This document shows positions 17,450 through 26,000 of a DNA stretch of 48,120 bases, piece by piece (position 1 is the stretch's first letter; every line of letters starts with the position of its first letter). Origin of the DNA: an uncultured Oscillospiraceae bacterium (GTDB lineage Bacteria > Bacillota > Clostridia > Oscillospirales > Oscillospiraceae); contig CALXDD010000018.1 of assembly GCA_944386985.1 (NCBI GenBank), positions 1 to 48,120 of the forward strand, read 5' to 3'. The translations under genes and the position numbers were made by a program. The notes beneath the pieces are model-generated. The model had not been told where the DNA came from and made no database searches. It saw only the letters and a list, made by a program, of their open reading frames with translations.

Positions 17450-18329
17450 CCTTGAACCGTCCTCCCATCAGCTTCAAAACCCCAAAAATGATTACAGCAA
17501 GAACGGCAAACAGCAGCACACCAATGGCGGAAGCATACCCATAATCGCTGTACTTGAACGCATGCTCGTACAGATAGGTGGTCAGCAGCTCCGAGCTTCT
17601 GTTGGGGCCGCCTTTTGTCATGATGTATACCAGTTCAAAGGAGTAGTTAAAAGCTGTCACGCAGAAGAATACCATGGATGTGGTGATCTCATTCCAGATC
17701 CCGGGCATGGTAACATGCAAAAACAGGTCCCATTTGCTGGCTCCATCGATCCGGGCCGCCTCGTACCGGTCTTCCGGTATGTTCAAAATGGCGGCGATGA
17801 ACATGATCATGTAAAAGCCCACATTGATCCATACCAGCGGCACCGTCAGCGCGCCCATGATCGTATCCTTTTCTCCCAGCCACACATGCTGTAGACTGGA
17901 CAGACCGATCTTCTCCAGGAATGTATTGAGAAGTCCGAAAGAGGAATTGTAGATAAACGTCCACAAGATGGAAACGACCGCTGTGGACATGACATACGGG
18001 ATGAAGTAGATGATTTTCAGCGTCTGATGAAACTTGTCCGTTTTTGAGGTGAAGAACACCGCAAAGGCCAGCGCAAGAACAAAGGTGAATACGGTACAGG
18101 CCACCAGAAGGAACATATTGTGACCCAGGGCGCTCCACACGTTTTTGTCCGACAACAGCCGGGCAAAATTGCTGAGGCCTACAAATTTGATGTCCTGAGA
18201 GTAGCCGCTCCACTCACAGACGCTGAGAACCAGAGATTTGATACAGGGATAAATACAAAAGACAATATACAGAAGAAAGGTAGGGACCATATAGGTCAGG
18301 ACAAATCCTTTGTTCCGTTTGCTCAGCAT
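17442..18329 (-). CDS. Sugar-type ABC transporter permease (MalF family)
   Basis: A 295-aa permease with six predicted helices and the EAA loop YEAARIDGASKWDLFLHVTMP. Together with the MalG-type subunit it forms the membrane pore of a CUT1 importer. A longer open frame exists upstream, but ATG at 18329 gives the typical N-terminus (MLSKRNKGFVLTYMVP) and overlaps the end of the kinase gene by 7 bp, which fits the tight packing of this operon. Confidence 0.93.
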   Translation of the reverse strand: MLSKRNKGFVLTYMVPTFLLYIVFCIYPCIKSLVLSVCEWSGYSQDIKFVGLSNFARLLSDKNVWSALGHNMFLLVACTVFTFVLALAFAVFFTSKTDKFHQTLKIIYFIPYVMSTAVVSILWTFIYNSSFGLLNTFLEKIGLSSLQHVWLGEKDTIMGALTVPLVWINVGFYMIMFIAAILNIPEDRYEAARIDGASKWDLFLHVTMPGIWNEITTSMVFFCVTAFNYSFELVYIMTKGGPNRSSELLTTYLYEHAFKYSDYGYASAIGVLLFAVLAVIIFGVLKLMGGRFKDE

Positions 18330-19432
18330 GCCTCTTCCTCCTTCTGCTGCGAAGCAATAAACGCCGTGACCTGCTCCAGATCCGGACTTTTCCCCTGGCG
18401 GACATAGTAGCCGGATACGGCGTTGCCAAGACTCAGGCAGTCCTCCGGCGAAAGCCCTGAGAGGAGTCCGAAGGTAAAGCCGGCGTTGAAATTGTCCCCT
18501 CCGCCGGTGGCAAACAGCGGCCGTTCTATGTAGTATCCGGGACGGCTGGCTTCCCCGCTGCCGTGGAACACCATGGCCCGGTCCAGAAGGTGCAGCACCA
18601 GATAATCGATTCCGATGCGCTCCTGCAGTTCCCGTGCCTGCCGGGCCAGATCCATAGCAGGGGCGATGCCCAGCGCGCCGCACAGCAGACGGCACTCATT
18701 TTCGTTGACACTGAGCACCACGGTCCTCCGGTGGGAAAACCGGTGGAACAGCTGCAGGATTTCCCGGATCTCACTGGTCTGCCGCCGGGAAGCGTCGGAA
18801 ATATCCACAAAGAGATATTTTCCTTTGTCTGCAGCCTGTCCCTCCAGCAGGTTTTCATAGAAGGCACGAAACAGCTGGGTAGAACCCTCCAGTTCGCTCC
18901 AGTTGAGCAGCGCGATCACATCATCCTGAGCAGCCCAGGAGAGCAGACGATCCATTCCCAGCTGCTCCGCCAGCCGTTCCCAGGTGATCTGCCGGAGCGT
19001 CTCCATGGAGGCCAGCATGAGTTTCCCGTCGTCAAACTCCAGCGCCTGACAAAAGCCGGGTTCACAGATCCCAAACCGCATGCAGCGGGGGTCCATATCC
19101 AAAAAAGGACCGCTGACAGGGCTGCCGAAACTGCCGATACAGTGCATGGTCACCCCCAGACGCCCCAGGGCGTTGGAATAGATGGTCATGTTGCCGCCCA
19201 TTTTTTGGCATACCGTTTCCAGCTCAAAAGAGCCGCTGAGGCCCGCTTTGCTGCGGATATGGTCGGAAAACTCCGTGATGGTACGAAAATATGTTTTTTC
19301 CTGGCTCGGCGAAACAGACCGGACCACATGTGCAACCTGATCGACCACGGCATCAAAACCGGCAGTTCCGCAGAAACTGCCGCTGCCGGTTTTGAGCCGC
19401 TGAAGTTGCTGTAACAGCGTGTGCTTTTCCAC
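18323..19432 (-). CDS. PfkB-family carbohydrate kinase
   Basis: A 369-aa ribokinase/PfkB-type kinase. The substrate-side motif GGNMTIYSNALGRLG and the catalytic C-terminal motif TGGGDNFNAGFTFGLL are present; the latter has Gly where most members have Ala (GAGD), with the base Asp kept. It should phosphorylate the imported sugar-like molecule before the SIS enzyme acts on it. Start is GTG at 19432, which shares its last base with the stop of the binding-protein gene (TAGTG). It is somewhat longer than a typical 300-340-aa PfkB kinase. Confidence 0.88.
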   Translation of the reverse strand: MEKHTLLQQLQRLKTGSGSFCGTAGFDAVVDQVAHVVRSVSPSQEKTYFRTITEFSDHIRSKAGLSGSFELETVCQKMGGNMTIYSNALGRLGVTMHCIGSFGSPVSGPFLDMDPRCMRFGICEPGFCQALEFDDGKLMLASMETLRQITWERLAEQLGMDRLLSWAAQDDVIALLNWSELEGSTQLFRAFYENLLEGQAADKGKYLFVDISDASRRQTSEIREILQLFHRFSHRRTVVLSVNENECRLLCGALGIAPAMDLARQARELQERIGIDYLVLHLLDRAMVFHGSGEASRPGYYIERPLFATGGGDNFNAGFTFGLLSGLSPEDCLSLGNAVSGYYVRQGKSPDLEQVTAFIASQQKEEEAC

Positions 19433-20733
19433 TAATTTACTCCCTGTGCCGCAGTGTCCATCCGCTGGCAGAATCCATCCACATCCACTTCGCCCTGCAC
19501 CAGCGCGTTGATGCTGTTGTTCAGCTCGCCCAGGACTTCCTTATACTTTACCTTGTAAGGAGCGCTGATCACCGTGACGCCATCCGCTTCGATGGTGTTC
19601 CAGATGGTCTGCACGCTGGCGGGAAGATTGGCGAGAACCTCTGCATCGATCTCCTCCAATGCCATCAGATAGCCCGTCTGCTCCGATACATATTTTGCGT
19701 TCTCCTGAGAGTAGAACAGCTGCAGCAGTTCCTTGATATACTCCAGCTTGCTGTCATCCTCCTGCTTGGGAAGGATCATGCATTCCACCACCGCGGTAGT
19801 GGACGTGGCTCCGCCCGCGGACTCTGCCGGTGCAAAGAAGGGAGTAAGCTCAAACTCTGCAGGCCACTGATCGCCCATTTCGCTCTCCAGCCAGCTGCCG
19901 GAAGAAACAAATGCGTCGTTGTGGGAGATAAAGTCGATCTGAGACTGGATGTGATCCATGGAGAGAGAGCCGGGATTGACATAGCCCTCCGCCACCATAT
20001 CCGCAAATCTGCCCACCACTTCCTTTACAGCATCGCTTGTCCAGGCGCCGGACTCGTTATTGTTGATCGCCTCATAGGCTGCAGGGTCGATGTTATACAG
20101 CATGGGCATCAAAAGCGCGTCCGCCGTCATGAAGGGATAGGCGCCGGCATAGACCAGGGGCGTTACACCATCCTCGGAGATCTGCTGACACAGGGCGGTG
20201 AAATCCTCCCAGTTGTCCGCCATGGTCCAGTTCTTCTCGGTAAACAGGGCGTTGTCATAGAACCCGGCTGCCGCCAGCTTGGTGAGAGGCAGGAAGTAAT
20301 GGCTTCCATCCAGCTCTCCCAGTTCCAGACCGGCCTGGAAGATGGTCTCGCTGAGTTTGGCAGTTCCCTCGTAGTTTTGCTGGTCCAGCAGGTCATCCAC
20401 AGGGTACAGGAGGCCTTCCTCGGCAAAACCGTAGTAGTCCACATCGCTGATCCAAGAATAGAAAATATCCGGCGCCTCGCCGATATTCAGCAGGTTGCGG
20501 ATGGTGGAATAGGCCTCCGCATTGGTCTCCAGATTGATCTCCACATCAGGATGGGCGGCGTTGAACTGCTCGATGGGCCACTCCCAGAAGCGGTAGGTGT
20601 CCTCCTCCTGCCAGAGAATGTCGATCACAACTTTCCCTTCGGTATCAGCGTCATTTTCTTCTCCTCCGCCGCCGCAGGCGCACAAAAACGCCATCTGGCT
20701 CAGCACCAACAGTAATGCAATGACTTTTTTCAC
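19432..20733 (-). CDS. ABC transporter substrate-binding lipoprotein (sugar type)
   Basis: A 433-aa extracellular solute-binding protein of the CUT1 sugar class (MalE-like fold). It starts at GTG 20733 with GGAGGAG upstream. The signal peptide MKKVIALLLVLSQMAFLCAC ends in a lipobox with C20 as the lipidated residue, followed by a Gly-rich linker. The body has typical segments such as IDILWQEEDTYRFWEWPIEQF and EAPDIFYSWISD. It captures the substrate outside the membrane and delivers it to the two permeases. It is first in the structural operon, 46 bp after the ROK gene. Confidence 0.93.
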   Translation of the reverse strand: MKKVIALLLVLSQMAFLCACGGGGEENDADTEGKVVIDILWQEEDTYRFWEWPIEQFNAAHPDVEINLETNAEAYSTIRNLLNIGEAPDIFYSWISDVDYYGFAEEGLLYPVDDLLDQQNYEGTAKLSETIFQAGLELGELDGSHYFLPLTKLAAAGFYDNALFTEKNWTMADNWEDFTALCQQISEDGVTPLVYAGAYPFMTADALLMPMLYNIDPAAYEAINNNESGAWTSDAVKEVVGRFADMVAEGYVNPGSLSMDHIQSQIDFISHNDAFVSSGSWLESEMGDQWPAEFELTPFFAPAESAGGATSTTAVVECMILPKQEDDSKLEYIKELLQLFYSQENAKYVSEQTGYLMALEEIDAEVLANLPASVQTIWNTIEADGVTVISAPYKVKYKEVLGELNNSINALVQGEVDVDGFCQRMDTAAQGVN

Positions 20734-20779
20734 TTCTAATCTCCTCCGTTTATTTTTTAGGCAGATTTGCCTTGTCGGA

Positions 20780-21949
20780 CTACGTTTCGGGCACCCAGCG
20801 GGTCAGCACCATCTCTGCCGCTCCCCGCAGCACAGTCTTGCCGCAGTCTGCATCCACCAGGATCTGCGGCATGGTCCGCTCCTTGGCAATGGCGCGCATC
20901 TCTACTGCGTGATACAACGCCTCGCTGTGCTCGGGAAAAAATTTACTGGTCTCCCCGCCGATGTAGATTACCGATGGATTGAACATGTTGTTGAGTATGC
21001 TGAGAAGACTGCCCATAATACGGACATTTTCTTCCAATACTTTTTTGGCAATGCCGTCCCCCTTTTCCAGGGCATCGGAGAAAGCAGCCAGATCTTCCAC
21101 ACGGCTGTCGCCGTTCAGATTGTATTTTCGGATGTAGCCTTCCATCTGCAGATCAGATTCCACGCAGCCGTAATTGCCGCAGAGCCGGCATTTCAGATTC
21201 GGATTGCCGATGGGAATATGGCAGATTTCCGGGGCGTACCCCTTGGAGCCGGTTACCAATGCGCCGCCGGTAACAACGCCTACGCCAAGACCTGCGTCTG
21301 CAAAGACATAGATAATGTCATGGAGAAGCTGCTTTTCGCGGTCCGGCTGACGCATGGCTGCTGCACACAGATTGGACTCGTTGTCGATGTATACCGGTTT
21401 GTGCAGTTTCTCGCGAAACAGATCCCGCATGGGCTGATTGTTGAACAGGGGAATTTCAGAGGACACGATGTTGTGGGTGTCTGTCTCAAAAATACCCGGC
21501 ACGGCAATTCCCACGCCGACAATGTTTTCTTCGCAAAAGCGAGGGAGAATGGCCTGTTGGTAAATCTCCGTACAGCAGTCGATCACATGGTGGATCTGAC
21601 CGGCGGCATCATAGGACTCGCAGGTTTCATACAGGAATTTGTTCCATGCATCCAGTACCGCGGCCACGATTACGCCCTTTTTTGTCAAATCAAAGCAGAC
21701 GGTCACAATCCGCTCTGCATTCAGGGTGAGCGGTGTCGGGATTCGTCCCAGAGTTTTTTCTCCGGACAGCTGCGTTTCCATCAGATAGCCCTTTTCCCGG
21801 AAGGCGTTGCAGATAGTGGAAACAGTAGCAAAGCTCAGGTCTGTCTCGGCAGACACTTGCCGCTTGGTCCCCTCGCCGTTTTTGCGGAAGTATTCCCATA
21901 TTTTTTTGGCATGCAGGCGCTTGACGTCCACGCTGTTGCTGGCTTCCAT
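20780..21949 (-). CDS. ROK-family transcriptional repressor
   Basis: A 389-aa ROK regulator of the NagC/XylR type. An N-terminal winged helix-turn-helix (about 8-65, with SFATVSTICNAFREKGYL) is joined to a sugar-kinase-like ROK domain. The zinc-binding signature is present as CRLCGNYGC (about 250-258). In this family binding of the inducer, often a phosphorylated sugar, releases the repressor from DNA. It is encoded at the head of the ABC-kinase-SIS-MttB operon, and a 25-bp palindrome overlaps its own promoter, so it most likely represses the entire operon. Confidence 0.92.
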   Translation of the reverse strand: MEASNSVDVKRLHAKKIWEYFRKNGEGTKRQVSAETDLSFATVSTICNAFREKGYLMETQLSGEKTLGRIPTPLTLNAERIVTVCFDLTKKGVIVAAVLDAWNKFLYETCESYDAAGQIHHVIDCCTEIYQQAILPRFCEENIVGVGIAVPGIFETDTHNIVSSEIPLFNNQPMRDLFREKLHKPVYIDNESNLCAAAMRQPDREKQLLHDIIYVFADAGLGVGVVTGGALVTGSKGYAPEICHIPIGNPNLKCRLCGNYGCVESDLQMEGYIRKYNLNGDSRVEDLAAFSDALEKGDGIAKKVLEENVRIMGSLLSILNNMFNPSVIYIGGETSKFFPEHSEALYHAVEMRAIAKERTMPQILVDADCGKTVLRGAAEMVLTRWVPET

Positions 21950-21974
21950 ATGGCGATCCCACCTATATTTTATT

Positions 21975-22024
21975 ACTTATTTTAAGTGATAAAATAAGTA
22001 TAAATGATTTGGTTTATTTGTCAA
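21975..22024 (-). promoter_or_regulatory. Promoter and palindromic operator of the ROK operon
   Basis: On the minus strand TTGACA (22019-22024) and TATACT (21997-22002) are 16 bp apart. Overlapping the -10 and the predicted start is a perfect 10-bp inverted repeat ACTTATTTTA (21975-21984) / TAAAATAAGT (21990-21999) with a 5-bp centre. Such A/T-rich palindromes are typical ROK operators, and this location would block transcription. No second copy was seen before the binding-protein gene. Confidence 0.8.
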
Positions 22025-22278
22025 TGCACGCTGCTTCTAAAATTTTGCTTGTTTTTTGTGCTTATTCACAATGTCAGGCAGGCCAAAAGAACCGAACTTT
22101 TCTTTGCGTGCAGAATTGCTGTTGGGCTGCGGACTAAATGCAGCAGGAAACAGTCCTCTTTTGGGAAAACGGGCATAAGATCACGAAAGAGAGCGGCGGG
22201 GGTGCAGATGTCCGTTAGGATAAAGCATCGATACACTATTTTAAAAGGAGATGCCAGAAAGCGAAGCGTGCGCGATGG

Positions 22279-22443
22279 TTAACTGAGAGGAAGCTTGGCC
22301 AGCTGTCCCAGTATTGCAATCTGTGCAGTTTCTTTCATCAACTCTGCATTTAAGACTGCCGCATGAAGGGATTCTCCAAAGGCAACTTGTCCATGACCTT
22401 TTAAAAGAAATCCCATAATATCCGGTGATGCTGCGTTCAGACC
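22279..22443 (-). pseudogene. Class II aldolase remnant (C-terminal part)
   Basis: The reverse strand encodes MGFLLKGHGQVAFGESLHAA, then LNAELMKETAQIAILGQLAKL and a stop at 22279. This is the C-terminus of a class II aldolase/epimerase (fuculose-phosphate aldolase type; the LLKxHG and ETAQIALL patterns are typical). Only about 55 codons remain, without an N-terminus, so it is a relic. Confidence 0.65.
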
Positions 22444-22606
22444 TGACTCAATTATGGGGAGGAACGATCTTGGGACGGCGCAGCTGTTTGAGTCAAATGC
22501 AGGCAGTGACCCTTTTAACTTTAATGTGGAATGATATGCAGCTTCGGGCAGAGGAAGCGCAGTAGCACTCCAGCTTTCCTAAAACTGTTTTGGCAGGAAT
22601 CTATAT
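22444..22606. other. Unassigned sequence between two gene remnants
   Basis: No family is recognised. The plus frame from 22456 has a short open stretch (MGRNDLGTAQLFESNAGSD) that ends at a stop near 22532. It looks like further decayed coding DNA. Confidence 0.35.
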
Positions 22607-22837
22607 ATGGTGGAGTCCAATATGTCTGCGGCGCGATACAGCGGAACATCCTTCCAAGGCGGAGAAGGCGGTATCTTGGGAACCGCTATTGGCGCAATCA
22701 TACTGACCACGATCGTAAATGTTATCAATCTGGTAGGACCGCCTGCCCATCTCCAGGGAGTTGCTGTTGGCTCAGTTATACTGGTTGTGGTTTGTATGGA
22801 TATTTTCGACCGCAAAAAACGAATATGTTTTATTTGA
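22607..22837 (+). pseudogene. RbsC-type sugar ABC permease remnant (C-terminal part)
   Basis: The frame encodes SGTSFQGGEGGILGTAIGAI, two hydrophobic helices and a normal C-terminal end. GTSxxGGxGxIxGTxxGA is the signature of ribose/xylose-type permeases (RbsC), which are about 320 aa long; only the last 70 or so residues are present. It lies close to the aldolase remnant, which suggests that a former sugar-use locus was deleted. Confidence 0.65.
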
Positions 22838-23004
22838 AATTTGAGAATTTGCTCAGTTAGGTAAGTCCTGAGAATAAAAATCTATATTTTGTTTGTATGA
22901 ACTCAAAGGGAGTTTACCATTGGCAACACAGCGGACCTGAGAGGCTCCTGCCGTTGAGCCGGTATGCTCATACCTTTTTTGCAATTCCGCTGATGTTTCA
23001 TTGG

Positions 23005-23048
23005 CAAAAAAAGAACCCCGCAGTCCTTGATCAACAAGTGCTGCGGGG
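23005..23048 (-). terminator. Terminator of the VirD4-VirB4 operon
   Basis: CCCCGCAG (23016-23023) pairs with CTGCGGGG (23041-23048). Read on the minus strand, the hairpin is followed by TTCTTTTTTT. It lies 27 bp after the VirB4 stop and marks the left end of the secretion-module operon. Confidence 0.85.
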
Positions 23049-23074
23049 AATTGTGTTGTTACAGGGAGCAGGCA

Positions 23075-26000
23075 TCAGTCGACCATGGCCATCAGCTGCT
23101 CCAAGGTGACCTCGTAAACCAGAGGCAATTCCTGAGACGGCGTCTCCTCCTGAATCTCCTCGGTTGGCGTCTCTTCCTCGCTGGGGACGGGATCTTGGAC
23201 GAACTGCTCCTCTTCCCCAACGCTGTCAGCCTGGTTGGCGGCAAACAGGCGGTCGAACAGGGTGTCCAGCTCAGAGCCGGAGCCGTCGGCGGGCGGGTTG
23301 GACCAGTCCTCCTCCACAGGCGCTTCCCCGGCCGGGGCAAACCAGTCCTCCTCTCCAGCACCGGCGGAAGCCGGGACGGGAGCGAACCAGTCCTCCTCCG
23401 GAAGAGGGCCTTTTTCCGGCGCGGGAGCGGCAGACCATTTCTCCTCCTGAGGCGCCGCAGAGGCGGGAGCGAACCAATCCTCCGCCAAGGAAACAGGGGA
23501 TGGCGCGGACCAGTCCTCATCCTCCAGAACAGGCGAGACGGCGGCAGGGGAAGAGGAGACAGGCTCCATTTTCTGTCGGTGGACTGTGCCCAGCTCGCTC
23601 TCCACCTCCTGGCGCACCACTCGGCGGATCTCACCCACCAGGGCCTCAAAGCCATACTGCTGCAACGCCTGCGGCGAAAAAGGACCGCCTCCGGAATCGC
23701 CGGAGACCACTCCCTGGGAAAGAGGCTCTTCTGCCTGGGCCTTCATATGCCTGGGCAGGGAGGCGGCTGCTGTGGGCGTATCATCCATTAACAGCACCTC
23801 TTCCTCCTCCACCTCCACCAGATCCACCCCCATGTCCCGGAAATTGGGCAGGGCCTCCTCCTGGACGTCATCTGTCTCCAGGGCCGGCTGGGCGGCGTCG
23901 AACTCCGCCCGCTTGGCCCGGCTGGGCGCGATGATCTCCTCCCAGGCCGCCTCCCCCTCCTCGCCGCCGAAATAATGGGTAGCGTAGATGGGGCTGGAGA
24001 ACATCTCCTCAATGGGCTTGGGGGTCTCGATCCGAATGCTGGAGCGGCTGGCAGGGCTGGTCACCACAAAAGCCTGGCCCCGGGGAGCCGAGATAATCTG
24101 CTCCTGTTCGCTCTCGTTGATGCCGCCGGCCTTCTCATAGAGCGTGCACAAATCGTGCATATCGTTGGGGGCCAGTGAGAAGATGAAGCTGTACTGACAG
24201 GCGTTGATGATGGCGGTGGACTTCCGGGCCAGCTCCTCGCTGCCCACAAAGTCCTTGATGTTCTGGGTGATGACGATCTGCATGCCGTTGTATTTCCGGA
24301 TGCGCTTGGCCAGCTGGAACATGAAGTCCAGGGCCAGCGGGTATTTGGCGTCGATGAACACATGGGCCTCATCGATGACCACGATGATTTTCCGGGCTGC
24401 GCCATACTTGATGTTGTATTCCCGGTTTTTAATAATTTCGTTGTCCAGATACTTCAACACCAACAGCATCTGGGCATTGGCCACCGTGTTGTTCCGGTTG
24501 GCCAGCAGGGTCTGGAAGTTGAAGACAATAAAATTTTCCACCGTGGACAAAGTGGAGGGGCCGTTCCAGATGGTTGCGTTCCGGCCGCCGGTGGAGAACT
24601 TGGCCACATGGTTCATCAGCACCCGCAGATTGGAGCGCAGATAGTCGCTTTTGGTGTGCTGGAACTCCTCCAGGATACAGTCGTACAGGTCGTCAAAAAC
24701 GGGATAGTCCTCCGGCCGCAAAGCGGCGAGGCTGGTGTACTGGTCGATGCCCTTGCGGCTGTAGACCCGATTGATCAGGTTGTTCAGATACTCCATGGCG
24801 TCCCCGTCGATCTCCGGCAGGATCTGGCGGAAAAACTCCTCCAGAAACTGAAGATGGGCGGCGTAGGAGCTGGTCTCCTCTCCGTCGGCGGCCTCGTCGT
24901 CCTCTAAGGAGGTGATGATGTGGAAGGGGTTGATCCGCCCGTGGGAGGAGTTTGCCACGTTGATAAACTTCCCCTTCAGGTTGGCCGCCAGCTCGGTGTA
25001 CTCGTTTTCCGGGTCCAGAACAAAAATCTTGGTGTCATCGGCGGCCAGATTGGTAAGGATGCTCTTTGTTGCGTAGGATTTGCCGCCGCCGGACTTGCCC
25101 ACGATGACCATGTTGCTGTTCACCCGCTCGCTGTCCCGGCGGAAGAAGTCGATGAAGGAGGGGGTCCCGTCGCTGGAGCCCAAATTCAGGCCGTTCTCGT
25201 CCTCGGGGGTGGCGTAGATCCAGGGAAATACCCCGGCCACCGTACTGCTGGGCATACCCCGGGCTTTCTGCGCAAAGGGATCGTAGCCGTTGACCTGAGT
25301 GGCCACAAATGCCTCAAACTGCTGGCCGGTGAGATCGGTGAGCTTGAAGCCCAGCTCAGAGAAGGTGCGCTTGATATCCTTTTTCATGCCGCTGACCCGG
25401 GGCAGGACCGAGGGGGGCGGCTGGGGGACCAGCAGCTTGTTGTCCCGGGTGGCCGCGATGTCGTAGGCGGTAATGTACAGGTTTACCGCCATCAGATTCT
25501 CATTGTTGTTCTGGAGCATCACCAGCAGCTCAGACAGGGTCTCAATGTGGGTCTGCAGCTCGATGACCCGGCTGGAGACACCCGTCTTGTCCAGCTGGCT
25601 GTTCAGCTCGCTGATGGATCGGTCGATGGCCCGGATGGATTTGTCCCGGTCCATCTGGCTGAACTTCATCACCACCTTGGTCCCCGGGATATCAAAGAGG
25701 GACGCCCCCCAGGCGTCATCCACCTGGAGGGGATAGTTCAAAACCCGGAAGGTGTGGGTGATGATCCCGCCCACCTCGGCGGTCCGCATTTTGATCTCCA
25801 GGGAGGAGGGCATGATGAACTGGGGATAGTCTATGGGGTCTGTCGCTTCAATCTCCCGCTCATCCCCGTCCACTCCGTTGAGATACCGCAGAAACACCGC
25901 CAGCTCCTTGTCGTCCAAGCGGTGAGGGGCCATCTCCCCCTGCTGGAGAGAGGAGAGGGCGGTCTGCACCTGATTTTCCAGCTGGCGCCTATCGCTGTCA

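Noticed and set aside
22962-22980. Small hairpin GGTAT/ATACC followed by T6 on the plus strand
   Set aside because: The stem is only 5 bp and no plus-strand gene needs it. It is too weak to call as a terminator.
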